64,000 nt of DNA, from positions 1 through 64,000 of the forward strand of contig JBFWVF010000012.1 of assembly GCA_050246875.1 (NCBI GenBank). Direction: 5' to 3'. The stretch is from SHWB01 sp050246875. Lineage in GTDB: Bacteria > Pseudomonadota > Alphaproteobacteria > UBA6615. Both the position numbers and the translations under genes were made by a program. Shown in pieces: positions 34,880-44,603 of the stretch; within the stretch, counting starts at the first letter, position 1, and every line of letters starts with the position of its first letter. A model generated the notes under the pieces. The model saw nothing but the letters and a program-made list of their open reading frames with translations, was not told the origin of the DNA and ran no database searches.

Positions 34880-35701
34880 ATGGCCCCCGACCTGCTCGAC
34901 CTCGACGCCCTCGCCGCCCGCGTGCCGGACGGCGCCGTCGTCGCCGTGCCGCCGGACTACAGCGGCGTGGCCCTGGCGGCGACGCTGGCGCTGATCGCGC
35001 GCGGCGTGCGCGGCCTGCACCTTGTCGGCGTGCCGTCGACCGGCTTCCAGGGCGACTGGCTGGTCGGCGCCGGCTGCGTCGCGACCATCGAGGCGGCGGC
35101 CGTAACCATCGGCGAGTACGGCCCGGCGCCGCGCTTCACCGCCGCCATGAAGGCCGGCGCGATCCGCATGGTCGACGGCACCTGTCCGGCCATCCACGCC
35201 GGCCTGCAGGCGGCCGAGAAGGGCCTGCCCTTCATGCCGCTGCGCGGCATCATCGGCTCCGACCTCGCCGTCGGCCGCGACGACTGGAAGCTCGGACAGA
35301 ATCCGTTCGCCGACGACGACCCCATCCTGATGATCCGCGCCATCCGGCCGGACGTCGCGCTGTTCCATGCCGCCAAGGCCGACCGCGCCGGCAATGTGTG
35401 GATCGGCGTGCGCCGCGAGCTGATGCTGATGGCGCATGCGGCGAAGGCGACGCTGGTGACGGTCGAGGAGATCGTCGACGGCGACCTGCTGGACGACGAC
35501 GCCACCGCCGCCGGCACCATCCCGGCGCTGTACGTCTCCGCCGTCGCCGAGGCGCGCCACGGCATGAAGCCGCTCGGCCTGCGCCGCGTCTACGGCCCCG
35601 ACGAGGCGGCGCTGCGCCGCTACGTCGAGACGGCCCGCACCGACGAAGGCTTCCGCACCTGGCTCGACGAGGCCCTGCCGCGCCCGCGGGCCGCCGAATG
35701 A
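34880..35701 (+). CDS. CoA-transferase family I subunit alpha (IpdA/GctA-like)
   Basis: The 273-residue protein is the alpha subunit of a family I CoA-transferase. Typical blocks are GIIGSDLAVGR and the middle ADRAGNVWIG. The relatives include glutaconate CoA-transferase and the ring-opening hydrolase IpdAB of steroid catabolism. The ATG at 34880 was chosen over an earlier in-frame start because it begins the conserved sequence and has a GGAAGC site. Its stop overlaps the beta gene. Confidence 0.82.
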   Translation: MAPDLLDLDALAARVPDGAVVAVPPDYSGVALAATLALIARGVRGLHLVGVPSTGFQGDWLVGAGCVATIEAAAVTIGEYGPAPRFTAAMKAGAIRMVDGTCPAIHAGLQAAEKGLPFMPLRGIIGSDLAVGRDDWKLGQNPFADDDPILMIRAIRPDVALFHAAKADRAGNVWIGVRRELMLMAHAAKATLVTVEEIVDGDLLDDDATAAGTIPALYVSAVAEARHGMKPLGLRRVYGPDEAALRRYVETARTDEGFRTWLDEALPRPRAAE

Positions 35702-36444
35702 GCGCGCCCGCCTGCCGGCCGGAGGAACTGCTGATCGCCACCGTGGCGACGATGCTGGATGGCCTGAACCATGTCGCGGTCGGCGCCTCGTCGCCCATCC
35801 CGGGCGCGGCGGCGCTGCTGGCCCGCGCGCGCGGCGGCGGCCGGCCGGCGGTCTCAATCCTCGGCGCCGTCGACGAGAACGCCTTCACCGACGGCGGCAA
35901 GGAGCTGTTCGACTGCGCCGCCGAGGGCCGTATCGACGCCTTCTTTCTTGGCGGCGGCCAGATCGACGGCGAGGCCAACATCAACCTCGTCGGCATCGGC
36001 GACCCGGCGCGGCCGAAGGTGCGCTTCCCCGGCTCCTTCGGTTCGGCCTACCTCTATTTCCTCGTGCCGCGCGTCATCCTGTTCCGCGAGGAGCATACGC
36101 CGCGCGTGCTGGTGCCGCGGGTCGACTACATCTCAGCGCCCGGCTGGAGCGCGCCCAACGTCTATCGTCCGGGCGGCCCCCACGCGCTGGTCACCGGCCG
36201 CTGCGTCTTTGCCTGGCAAAAGGACAGCCACCGCTTCCGCCTCGCCTCGGTCCATCCCGGCCATACCGCCGCCGAGGTGCGCGCCGAGACCGGCTTCGAC
36301 TACGACGTCCCCCGCGACGTGCCAGAAACGGCCGTGCCGGACGCCGTGACGCTGGCCCTCATGCGCGGAAGGGTCGCCGGCGAGATTGCCCGCACCTACC
36401 CCGCTTTCGCCGCGCGCGTCTGGAATGTGGCGGCGGCGGCCTGA
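35698..36444 (+). CDS. CoA-transferase family I subunit beta (IpdB/GctB-like)
   Basis: The 248-residue beta subunit pairs with the preceding alpha gene through an ATGA overlap. Recognisable parts are FFLGGGQIDGEANINLVGIG and the PGSFGSAYLYFL loop. In true transferases a Glu here forms the CoA thioester; I cannot confirm which Glu would serve, so a hydrolase like IpdAB is possible. The substrate is likely a CoA-linked ring-cleavage acid, as an inference from neighbours. Confidence 0.82.
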   Translation: MSAPACRPEELLIATVATMLDGLNHVAVGASSPIPGAAALLARARGGGRPAVSILGAVDENAFTDGGKELFDCAAEGRIDAFFLGGGQIDGEANINLVGIGDPARPKVRFPGSFGSAYLYFLVPRVILFREEHTPRVLVPRVDYISAPGWSAPNVYRPGGPHALVTGRCVFAWQKDSHRFRLASVHPGHTAAEVRAETGFDYDVPRDVPETAVPDAVTLALMRGRVAGEIARTYPAFAARVWNVAAAA

Positions 36445-36479
36445 GATCGACCTGTTCCCATCCGTCAGCGGACTGTGAA

Positions 36480-37691
36480 ATGACCGAGGAAGCACCATCG
36501 GCCGGCGCGCTCGCGGGCCTCAAGATCGTCGACCTGACACGCGTGCTCGGCGGGCCGTACTGCACGCAGATGCTCGCCGACCACGGCGCGACCGTGATCA
36601 AGGTCGAGCCGCCGCACGGCGACGAGACGCGCGACTGGGGACCGCCGTTCCACGAGGGCGACGCCTCCTATTACATCGGGCTCAACCGTAACAAGCGCAA
36701 CATCGGCCTCGACCTCGGCGTACCGGAGGCGCGCGCGGTGCTGCTGCGGATGCTCGAGGACGCCGATGTCCTCGTCGAGAACTACAAGGCCGGCACGCTG
36801 GAGCGCTGGGAGATCGGATACAGCCAGCTCTCCGCGCGCTTTCCGAAGCTGATCCACTGCCGGCTGACCGGTTTCGGCGCCGACGGGCCGATGGGCGGCC
36901 TGCCCGGCTACGACGCCGTGATCCAGGCCATGGCCGGCTGGATGTCGGTCAACGGCAGCGCCGCCGACCGCGTGCCGACGCGCGTCGGCATCGCCATGGT
37001 CGACATGGGCACCGGCCTCTACACCGCCAACGCCATCCTGATGGCGCTCCACGAGCGCGCGCGGTCGGGCAAGGGCCAGTTCATCGACATGACGCTCTAC
37101 GATTGCGCCGTGTCGCTGATGCACCCCTACATTCCCAACTACACGCTGTCGGGCAAGGTGCCGCAGATCACCGGCAACCCGCACACCAACCTCGCGCCCT
37201 ACGACAAGTTCCCGACGAAGACCGTCGACATCTTCATCGCCTGCGGCAACAACCGCTCCTTCCGCCGCCTGTGCGCCGAGATCGGCGCGCCGAAACTGGC
37301 CGACGACGCGCGCTTCCGCAACAACAGCGACCGCATCTCCAACCTGCCGGCCCTGCGCGCCGCGCTGGAGGGGCCGCTGGCCGGGCACGACGGCGAGGCG
37401 CTGTGCAGGCGGCTGCTGGAGGCCGGCGTGCCGGCCGGGCCGGTGCGCAACGTCGCCCAGGTGCTGGAGAACGACCACACCATCCACCGCAAAATGGCGG
37501 CGTCGCACGACTGGTACCGGGGCGCCGGCATCCCCATCAAGTTCTCGCGCACGCCCGGCTCGATCCGCTCGACGCCGCCGAAGTTCGGCCAGTACGGCCG
37601 CGCCATCCTCGCCGAGCACGGCTACTCGGAAGCCGAGATCGAGGCGATGCTCTCGGCCGGCGCGCTGGTCGAGGAGCGGCGGAAGCTCTGA
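36480..37691 (+). CDS. CaiB/BaiF CoA-transferase family III protein
   Basis: The 403-residue family III CoA-transferase moves CoA between acids and has its catalytic Asp in MVDMGTGLY. It opens with LAGLKIVDLTRVLGGPYCTQML, the usual start. The gene starts 35 bases after the beta subunit and is probably cotranscribed with it, so two different CoA-transfer systems lie side by side. The acceptor acid cannot be deduced. The family assignment is firm. Confidence 0.88.
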   Translation: MTEEAPSAGALAGLKIVDLTRVLGGPYCTQMLADHGATVIKVEPPHGDETRDWGPPFHEGDASYYIGLNRNKRNIGLDLGVPEARAVLLRMLEDADVLVENYKAGTLERWEIGYSQLSARFPKLIHCRLTGFGADGPMGGLPGYDAVIQAMAGWMSVNGSAADRVPTRVGIAMVDMGTGLYTANAILMALHERARSGKGQFIDMTLYDCAVSLMHPYIPNYTLSGKVPQITGNPHTNLAPYDKFPTKTVDIFIACGNNRSFRRLCAEIGAPKLADDARFRNNSDRISNLPALRAALEGPLAGHDGEALCRRLLEAGVPAGPVRNVAQVLENDHTIHRKMAASHDWYRGAGIPIKFSRTPGSIRSTPPKFGQYGRAILAEHGYSEAEIEAMLSAGALVEERRKL

Positions 37692-37747
37692 GGGCCGCGC
37701 CGCAGGGTCGCGGTGCATCGGCGGGCCGGCAGGGGTATAAGGCCGGG

Positions 37748-38881
37748 ATGGACTCCGGCGCCCCCGACAGGACCGCCCCAGAAGACGACGCCTTGGCCGT
37801 CGCGCCGCCGCGCGGCCGTGCCGCGGCCCAGGCCGACGCACTGGCCCGCTCGGGCGAGCCCGGCGGACTGCTGCGCGACGCCTGGTACTTCGCGCTGCCG
37901 TCGGCGGCGCTGGCGCGCGGCGCCATGCGGCCGGCGACCATCGCCGGCGAGCCGATGCTGTTCTGCCGCGCCGCCGACGGCGCCGCCTTCGCGCTCCGCG
38001 ACATCTGCCCGCACCGGGCGATCCCGCTGCGCCACGGCCGCTTCGACGGCAACGAGGTCGAGTGCTGCTACCACGGCTGGCGCTTCGACCGCAGCGGCGC
38101 CTGCACCGCCGTGCCGTCGCTGGTCGAGGGCCAGCGCCTCAATCTCGGGCGCATCAACTGCGGCCGCTATCCGGTGCACGAGGCGCAGGGCTGCGTCTGG
38201 GTGTTCGCCGGCACCGACGCGACGGACGTGCCGCCGCCGCGCCTGCCGGACGTGGCCTCGGGCAAGCCGCGCCTCGTTCTGACCTCCGACTTCCCCTGCA
38301 ACGTCGACCATGCGGTCGTCGGCCTGATGGATCCGGCGCACGGCCCCTACGTGCACCGCAGCTGGTGGTGGCGGCCGGGCGGCACGGCACATGAGAAGGC
38401 CAAGCGCTTCGGCCCGGTCGACCTCGGCTTCGCCATGCTGCGCCATCGCCCGTCGTCGAATTCGCTGGCCTACAGGCTGCTCGGCGGCGTGCCCGAGACC
38501 GAGATCGCCTTCCGCCTGCCGGGCATCCGCACCGAGCACGTCATCGCCGGCCGCCACCAGGTGCTGTCGCTGACCTGCGTCACCCCGGTGGATGCCAACC
38601 GCACGATCGTCCACCAGATGCTGTGGTGGACGCCGGCACTGCTGACCGCGCTCAAGCCGGTCATCGCCGGGTTCGCGCGCGCCTTCATCGGCCAGGACCG
38701 CCGCGTCGTGGTGCTGCAGCAGGAGGGGCTGGCGCACGACCCGCCCCTCATGCTGGTCAACGACGCCGACACCCAGGCGCGCTGGTACTACCGCCTCAAG
38801 CGCGACTGGGCGCGGTCGCGCGTCGATGGCCGCCCCTTCGTCAATCCGGTGCCCGAGACGACGCTGCGGTGGACGAGCTGA
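37748..38881 (+). CDS. Rieske (2Fe-2S) ring-hydroxylating/demethylase-type oxygenase
   Basis: The 377-residue oxygenase has the Rieske ligands Cys87-Pro-His89 and Cys106-x-x-His109 (CPHR and CCYHG), and a C-terminal mononuclear iron site in NVDHAVVGLMDPAHGPYVH with Asp and two His. It resembles aromatic O- or ring-demethylases more than dioxygenases with separate alpha/beta subunits. It needs a reductase or ferredoxin, none of which is in the window. The ATG at 37748 follows a weak site; the stop overlaps the next gene by 13 bases. Confidence 0.87.
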   Translation: MDSGAPDRTAPEDDALAVAPPRGRAAAQADALARSGEPGGLLRDAWYFALPSAALARGAMRPATIAGEPMLFCRAADGAAFALRDICPHRAIPLRHGRFDGNEVECCYHGWRFDRSGACTAVPSLVEGQRLNLGRINCGRYPVHEAQGCVWVFAGTDATDVPPPRLPDVASGKPRLVLTSDFPCNVDHAVVGLMDPAHGPYVHRSWWWRPGGTAHEKAKRFGPVDLGFAMLRHRPSSNSLAYRLLGGVPETEIAFRLPGIRTEHVIAGRHQVLSLTCVTPVDANRTIVHQMLWWTPALLTALKPVIAGFARAFIGQDRRVVVLQQEGLAHDPPLMLVNDADTQARWYYRLKRDWARSRVDGRPFVNPVPETTLRWTS

Positions 38882-39855
38882 CGCCGCCCGAGATCGTCGC
38901 GCACGCCGACTGGTCGATTCGTCCCGTCGGCCGCCGTATCGCCATAGCTCGCCGCCGCAACGACACCTGGACGGTCGCACCGGCGATCGAGGCTGGCGAC
39001 GTCGACGACCTCGCCGCGCGCCTGCTCGCCGAGGCCCGCGGCGGCACCGTCCTGCTCGGCGTCGACTTCCCCATCGGCCTGCCCGCGGCTTACGCGGCGC
39101 GGGCCGGCATCGACCGCTTCCTCGACTGGCTGGCTTCGGCAGGCACCGGGCGCTGGCGGCAATTCTACGATCCGGCGACCACGGCCGCCGAAATCGCCCT
39201 CGGCCGCCCCTTCTATCCGGCCCGTCCCGGCGGCACGCGGCGCCACCACCTCGTCGACGCGCTCGGCGTCGATGCGTTCGCCGCGTTGCACCGCTACTGC
39301 GATCTCGGCGAGGGCCGCGCCGCGGCGGCGCCGCTGTTCTGGACGATGGGCGGCAACCAGGTCGGCAAGGCGGCGATCTGCGGCTGGCGCGACCTCATCG
39401 CGCCGGCGCGGCGGCGTTGGCCCCGCCAGATCCACATCTGGCCCTTCGACGGCCCGCTCGCCGCGCTGCTGGCGCGGCCGGGCCTGATCGTCGCCGAGAC
39501 CTATCCGGGCGAGATCTACCACCACCTTGACCTCGGCATCCGCGACCGCCGCCGCTCCAAGCGCCGGCAGGCCGACCGCGCCGCCGACGCGCCGCGCCTG
39601 CGCGCCGTCGCCCGCGGCCTGTCGCTGCGCCTGTCGGCCGAGGCCGCCGCCGCGATCGACGACGGCTACGGCCCGCGCAAGGAGGGCGAGGACTCCTTCG
39701 ACGCCACCGTCGGCCTGCTCGGCATGCTCAACATCCTGCGCGGCAACCGGCCGGAGGGTGCGCCGGACCATCCGCTGATCCGCACGGTCGAGGGCTGGAT
39801 CCTCGGCCAGCGCCCCTCCGGCGCGGTGATTGAGATTGCCTCGCCGAAGCCCTAA
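38869..39855 (+). CDS. DUF429-like predicted nuclease/RNase H-fold protein
   Basis: The 328-residue protein begins at a GTG within the end of the Rieske gene. HADWSI near the start, LLGVDFPIGLP in the first third, the ETYPGEIYHH block and a late Asp in EGEDSFDATVGLLG resemble DUF429 and related RNase H-like domains with scattered acidic residues. No partner shows what it cuts or binds. The overlap with the oxygenase gene suggests translational coupling. The domain call is tentative. Confidence 0.65.
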   Translation: MDELTPPEIVAHADWSIRPVGRRIAIARRRNDTWTVAPAIEAGDVDDLAARLLAEARGGTVLLGVDFPIGLPAAYAARAGIDRFLDWLASAGTGRWRQFYDPATTAAEIALGRPFYPARPGGTRRHHLVDALGVDAFAALHRYCDLGEGRAAAAPLFWTMGGNQVGKAAICGWRDLIAPARRRWPRQIHIWPFDGPLAALLARPGLIVAETYPGEIYHHLDLGIRDRRRSKRRQADRAADAPRLRAVARGLSLRLSAEAAAAIDDGYGPRKEGEDSFDATVGLLGMLNILRGNRPEGAPDHPLIRTVEGWILGQRPSGAVIEIASPKP

Positions 39856-39910
39856 AACCTTGCTGCCCGGTCCCGACCACGAAGGCCGGCGGACGATTTC
39901 TGGAGGAAAC

Positions 39911-40672
39911 ATGGACGTCAAGGGCAAAGCCGCCCTGATCACCGGCGGCGGCTCCGGCATCGGCGCCGAGTGCATGCGTCACCTCGCCCGCGCCGGCATG
40001 AAGGTCGCGGCCCTCGACGTGAACATGGACGGCGCGCGCGCGGTGGCGGCGGAGACCGGCGGCATCGCCGTCGAATGCAACGTCACGTCCTCGGACAGCG
40101 CCGAAGCCGCGGTGAAGGCGGCGCGCGACAAGCATGGCATCGCGCAGGTGCTGATCAACTGCGCCGGCGTCGGCACGGTCGGCCGCATCATCGGGCGCAA
40201 CGGACCGATGCCGCTGGCCGACTTCGAGCGCACCATCGCCATCAACCTGACCGGCTCGTTCAACCTCATGCGCCTCGCCGTGTTCGACATGTACAACGTC
40301 GAGCCGGGCGAGGACGGCGAGCGCGGCATGGTCGTCAACACCGCCTCGGTCGCCGCTTTCGAGGGCCAGATCGGCCAGGCCGCCTACGCCTCGTCCAAGG
40401 GCGGCATCGTCGCGCTGACCCTGCAGGCGGCCCGCGAGTTCGCCTCGCGTGGGGTGCGCGTCAACACCATCTCGCCGGGCCTGATCGAGACGCCGATGCT
40501 GCTCGGCCTGCCCGAGGCCGCGCAGCAGAGCCTGCGCGAGCAGCCGGAGTTCCCCAAACGCCTCGGCCGGCCAGAGGAGTATGCCCGCCTGGTGCTGCAT
40601 CTGGCCGAAAACGTGCTGATCAACGGCACCGTCATCCGGCTTGACGGCGCCCTCCGCATGGCCGCCCGCTGA
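39911..40672 (+). CDS. SDR family 3-hydroxyacyl-CoA dehydrogenase-like (HSD10-like)
   Basis: The 253-residue SDR has TGGGSGIG, a CAG motif, a catalytic Ser in NTASVAA and YASSK. The sequence resembles type-2 hydroxyacyl-CoA dehydrogenase (HSD10), including the RNGPMPLADFERTIAINL segment and a MVVNTASVAAFEGQIGQ block that is typical for it. It likely oxidises 3-hydroxyacyl-CoA with NAD in a beta-oxidation step. A GGAGGA site precedes the ATG. It is upstream of three transporters. Confidence 0.87.
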   Translation: MDVKGKAALITGGGSGIGAECMRHLARAGMKVAALDVNMDGARAVAAETGGIAVECNVTSSDSAEAAVKAARDKHGIAQVLINCAGVGTVGRIIGRNGPMPLADFERTIAINLTGSFNLMRLAVFDMYNVEPGEDGERGMVVNTASVAAFEGQIGQAAYASSKGGIVALTLQAAREFASRGVRVNTISPGLIETPMLLGLPEAAQQSLREQPEFPKRLGRPEEYARLVLHLAENVLINGTVIRLDGALRMAAR

Positions 40673-40766
40673 CATTCCGCCCCGTGCCCGCGGCGACCGC
40701 CGCCGCAGGGCACACATGCAGGCGCCGCGCAGCGTCGCGACGCCGGCCGGAGTAAGCTCGCCCGCC

Positions 40767-41684
40767 ATGCCCGCCGGTGAGACCCTTCAGGCTGCCGCCG
40801 CACCCCTGCGCGGCGCGCTCTACATGATCGCCGCGGCGGCGTTCTTCGCCGCCATGTCGGCGCTGGTCCGCTATGGCAGCGCGTTCGCGCACGTGTTCGA
40901 GCTGTCGTTCATGCGCGCCGCCTTCGGCTTCGTCATGATGCTGCCCTTCCTGCTGCACGGGCGCGCCGACGCACTGCGCATGAAGAGCCCGCGCCTGCAC
41001 CTGTTCCGCGGCTCGATGTCGTTCATCGGCACCCTGTGCTGGTTCGGCGCCGTTTCGCTGCTACCGCTCGCCGAGGCGGTCGCGCTCAACTTCACCGCGC
41101 CGCTGTTTGCCACCGTGCTGGCGGCCATCGTGCTGCACGAGATCGTCCGCGCGCGGCGCTGGACGGCGACGCTGGTCGGCTTCGCCGGCGTCCTGCTGGT
41201 GTTGCGCCCCGGCGTCGAAGTGATCTCGTCCGGCTGCCTGCTGGCCCTCGGCAGCGCCGCTACCATCGCCTGCAACACGCTGGTGGTGCGCACAATGATG
41301 AGGACCGAGTCTGCCGGAACGGTCGTGCTGACGCTGTCGGCGCTGCTTACCTTCTTCACCGCCGTTCCCTATGCCGTGCTGTGGACGGCACCGAGCTGGG
41401 AACTGCTCGCCGTCGGCGTCGCCATGGGGCTGTGCGGCACGCTCGGCCACATCGCCTTCAGCCGCTCTCTGGCCCACGCCGAGGCGTCGGCCGTGATGCC
41501 GCTCGACTTCGCCCGCCTGCCCTTCGCCGTCGCCCTCGGCCTCGTCGCCTTCGGCGAGTGGCCCGACGCCTGGACCATCGGCGGCGGCCTCGTCATCGCC
41601 GGCTCCGCCGCCTACATCATGCACCGCGAGGCCGTCGCCATGCGCCGTCCGACTGTCCCCGTCGCCGGCGAGGCCGGACGATGA
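40767..41684 (+). CDS. EamA/DMT family permease, tandem copy 1
   Basis: The 305-residue protein has about ten TM helices in two EamA repeats, as in drug/metabolite exporters. The start at 40767 puts a short tail before the first helix; an ATG at 40716 would add 17 residues. It overlaps copy 2 by an ATGA junction. The carried compound is unknown; neighbours suggest efflux of an organic acid or an aromatic intermediate, which is inference. Confidence 0.83.
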   Translation: MPAGETLQAAAAPLRGALYMIAAAAFFAAMSALVRYGSAFAHVFELSFMRAAFGFVMMLPFLLHGRADALRMKSPRLHLFRGSMSFIGTLCWFGAVSLLPLAEAVALNFTAPLFATVLAAIVLHEIVRARRWTATLVGFAGVLLVLRPGVEVISSGCLLALGSAATIACNTLVVRTMMRTESAGTVVLTLSALLTFFTAVPYAVLWTAPSWELLAVGVAMGLCGTLGHIAFSRSLAHAEASAVMPLDFARLPFAVALGLVAFGEWPDAWTIGGGLVIAGSAAYIMHREAVAMRRPTVPVAGEAGR

Positions 41685-42595
41685 GCCCGGCGACGAACGC
41701 CGCGCCGCACGTCGCCACCAACGTGGTGCTCGGCGCCATGCTGATGGTGGCGCAGGCGGCCTGCTTCGCCGGCACGCACACCATCGTGCGCTTCGCCATC
41801 GCCGACGTGCATGCGCTGGAGGTGGTGTTCTTCCGTTTCGCCTTTGGCGCGCTGCTGCTGCTGCCGCTGGCCCTGCGCCACCGCTTCGCCCAGATGCGCA
41901 CGCAGCAGCTCGGCAAGCAGATGCTGTGCGGCGTGTTCAACGCCTCGACCACGCTGACGATCTTCTGGGCGCTGATGCTGCTGCCGCTGGCCGATGCCAC
42001 GGCGCTGAACTTCACCGTGCCAATGTTCACGCTGCTGCTCGCCGCGATCCTGCTCAAGGAAAAGGTCGACTTCGGCCGCGCCGCCGCCGTCGTCGTCGGC
42101 TTCGCCGGCGTGCTGGTCATCGTGCGGCCGGGCTTCGCGCAGGTCTCGTGGCCGGTGCTGCTGCCGATCGCCGCCGCGCTGCAGCTCGCCTGCGCCATGC
42201 TACTGACCAAGAGCCTGACGCGGACCGACGGGCCGCTGACCATCCTCATGCACCAGTCACTGTGGTCGAGCGTTTTCGCCGGTCTCGCCCTGCCCTTCGT
42301 GTGGACGACACCGGCATGGTCGACGCTGGGCATCGCGCTGGCCATGGCGGCGCTCGGCACGATCGGCATCTTCCTCACCGCGCGGGCGATGACGCTGGCC
42401 GACGCCTCGGTGATGGTGCCGTTCGACTACGCCCGCCTGCCCTTCGTCGCCGTGCTCGCCTACTTCGTCTACGCCGAAGTGCCGGGCCCGTGGACCTGGG
42501 TCGGCGGCGCGATCATCGCCGTGGCCTCGATCTACCTCGCCCAGCGCGAACGCCGCGCCGAACGAGCGCGGCGGCAGGTGAGTGCCACGGCATGA
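41681..42595 (+). CDS. EamA/DMT family permease, tandem copy 2
   Basis: The 304-residue ten-helix EamA permease is related to copies 1 and 3; for example LTRTDGPLTI here corresponds to LTRTEGSLTI in copy 3, followed by the same VPFDYARLP type block near the end. It overlaps both neighbours by ATGA. It could function alone or in a paired complex with a neighbour. Confidence 0.84.
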   Translation: MSPATNAAPHVATNVVLGAMLMVAQAACFAGTHTIVRFAIADVHALEVVFFRFAFGALLLLPLALRHRFAQMRTQQLGKQMLCGVFNASTTLTIFWALMLLPLADATALNFTVPMFTLLLAAILLKEKVDFGRAAAVVVGFAGVLVIVRPGFAQVSWPVLLPIAAALQLACAMLLTKSLTRTDGPLTILMHQSLWSSVFAGLALPFVWTTPAWSTLGIALAMAALGTIGIFLTARAMTLADASVMVPFDYARLPFVAVLAYFVYAEVPGPWTWVGGAIIAVASIYLAQRERRAERARRQVSATA

Positions 42596-43527
42596 GCATC
42601 GCGCAGGAACGCCCGGCCATCGCGGTGCCGGCGGCCACGGGCAACGCCGTCCTCGGCGCCGGCCTGTTCACCGCCGGCGCGGCCAGCTTCGCCACCAGCC
42701 ATACCCTCGTCCGCTTCGGCACGGCGGACGTGCCCTCGATCGAGATCGCCTTCCTGCGCTTCCTGTCGGCCGCCGTGCTGATGGCGCCGCTGGCCCTGCG
42801 CCGGCGCGCGGGCGTGCTGCGCACGCGCCGCCTGCCGCTGAACATGCTGAATGGCACGCTCAACGCCACCGGGGCGCTGACGCTGATCTACGCCGTCAAC
42901 GTGCTGCCGGTGGCGCTGGTGACGGCGCTGACCTTCACCGTGCCGCTGTTCACCACCGTCTTCGCCATCCTGCTGCTCGGCGAGCGCGCCTCGCCGGTGC
43001 GCATCCTCGCCACGCTCGTCGGCTTCGCCGGCGCCCTCGTGGTGCTGCGGCCGGATTCCAACGGCGTTACCTGGGCGATCCTGCTGCCAGTGGCCGGCGC
43101 CATGCAGATGGCGGCGGGCCTGCTGATCACCAAGCGCCTGACGCGCACCGAAGGCTCGCTCACCATCAGCCTGCACACCACGCTCTGGTCGCTGGTGGTG
43201 ATGGGCGCGGCCTGCCCCTTCGTCTGGGTGACGCCGACCTGGCAGGCGCTCGCCGTCGGCGTGGCGATCGGCCTGACGGGCACGGCCGGCCTGTTCCTCT
43301 GGGCGCGCGCCATGAGCCATGCCGACGCCTCGCTGCTGGCACCGTTCGACTACGCGCGCCTGCCGGTCGCGGCACTGCTCGCCTACATCGCCTACGGCGA
43401 GGTGCCGGGGCTGTGGACCTGGATCGGCGGCGCCATCATCATCGCGGCGACGGCCTGGCTCGCGCGGCGCGAGCGGCGGGCCGAGCGCGCCCGGCAGGCG
43501 ACGACAGCAGCGGGAGGTACCCCATGA
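42592..43527 (+). CDS. EamA/DMT family permease, tandem copy 3
   Basis: The 311-residue third EamA permease ends with RRERRAERARQ, nearly identical to the end of copy 2 (RERRAERARRQ), marking a recent duplication. Ten hydrophobic segments are visible. Its stop overlaps the monooxygenase gene by ATGA, so the three permeases and the monooxygenase form one transcript. Confidence 0.84.
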   Translation: MSIAQERPAIAVPAATGNAVLGAGLFTAGAASFATSHTLVRFGTADVPSIEIAFLRFLSAAVLMAPLALRRRAGVLRTRRLPLNMLNGTLNATGALTLIYAVNVLPVALVTALTFTVPLFTTVFAILLLGERASPVRILATLVGFAGALVVLRPDSNGVTWAILLPVAGAMQMAAGLLITKRLTRTEGSLTISLHTTLWSLVVMGAACPFVWVTPTWQALAVGVAIGLTGTAGLFLWARAMSHADASLLAPFDYARLPVAALLAYIAYGEVPGLWTWIGGAIIIAATAWLARRERRAERARQATTAAGGTP

Positions 43528-44591
43528 CCGATTTCGGCCTGTTCGGCCTGCTCGGCCGACGCGACCGCGACAAGGACATCGGCGCCGTCATCCGCGAGGC
43601 GACGGAGCACGCCCGCCTCGGCGAGCAGGCGGGATTCTCGACCGCCTGGTTCGCCGAGCACCATTTCTCCAACTACTCGCTCACCGTCTCGCCGCTGATG
43701 ATGGTGGCGCACCTCGCGGCGGTGACGAAGACCATCCGGCTCGGCACCTCGGTCGTGCTCGGCTGCCTCTACCAACCGGCGCGCCTCATCGGCGAGGTCG
43801 CCTTCGCCGACCAGATGAGCGGCGGCCGCCTCGTCCTCGGCGTCGGCTCCGGCTACCAGGCACAGGAATTGGTGCGCTTCGGCGTCACCCTCGAGCAGTC
43901 GCGCGAGATGACGACGGAGATGCTGGAGATCCTCGACCGCGGCCTGTCGACCGGCTTCATCGAGTACGCGGGCAAGCACTTCAGCTTTCCCGCCACCGAA
44001 CTGTCGGTGCTGCCGGCGCAGCGGCCGCGGCCGCCGATCTGGTTCGCCGGCAACAGCCCCGAATCCTGCGCCATCGCCGCCAACAACGACTACACGCTGT
44101 TCGCCTCCGGCTTCGGCCGGCCGGTCGACACGCTGGTGCAGGTGCGGCGCGACGCCGAGTCGTCGTGGCGCGCCGCCGGCCACGACCCGGCGAAGATGCG
44201 CCTCGCCATCCTGCGCTACGGCTTCGTCACCGACAGCAAGGCCGAGGCGCTGGCCTACGCCGAGAACGCCCGCTACCAGCTCCGCCAGTCGCGCTACCTG
44301 CGCCAGGGCCAGACGGCGCTGCCCGGCGCCTTCCTGCCCGAGGAGGGCTTCTCCGGCGAGATGTCGCCCGAGGACATCCTCGCCAACAACCCCATCGGCG
44401 ACGCGGAGATGGTGGCCGAGAAGCTCGCCGCCGAGGTCGCCGCGACGCAGGCCGTGCATATCGGCCTCTACATGAGCGTGGGTCGTGCCAGCCACGCCGC
44501 CGTGCTGAAGTCGATCGAGACGTTCGGCAGCAAGGTGCTGCCGGCGCTGGAGAAGGCGAAAGTCGCCCGGCCCTCGGTGGCGGCCGGCTGA
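43524..44591 (+). CDS. LLM-class flavin-dependent oxidoreductase, copy 2
   Basis: The 355-residue luciferase-like monooxygenase has the same length as the copy at 33751 and shares blocks such as WFAEHHFSNYS, VLGCLYQPAR and LGVGSGYQAQEL. It is a flavin-dependent enzyme that needs external FMNH2. It starts inside the end of the third EamA gene. The two copies lie about 9.8 kb apart in different operons, perhaps for related substrates. Confidence 0.87.
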   Translation: MTDFGLFGLLGRRDRDKDIGAVIREATEHARLGEQAGFSTAWFAEHHFSNYSLTVSPLMMVAHLAAVTKTIRLGTSVVLGCLYQPARLIGEVAFADQMSGGRLVLGVGSGYQAQELVRFGVTLEQSREMTTEMLEILDRGLSTGFIEYAGKHFSFPATELSVLPAQRPRPPIWFAGNSPESCAIAANNDYTLFASGFGRPVDTLVQVRRDAESSWRAAGHDPAKMRLAILRYGFVTDSKAEALAYAENARYQLRQSRYLRQGQTALPGAFLPEEGFSGEMSPEDILANNPIGDAEMVAEKLAAEVAATQAVHIGLYMSVGRASHAAVLKSIETFGSKVLPALEKAKVARPSVAAG

Positions 44592-44603
44592 GGGAGCGGA
44601 CGC

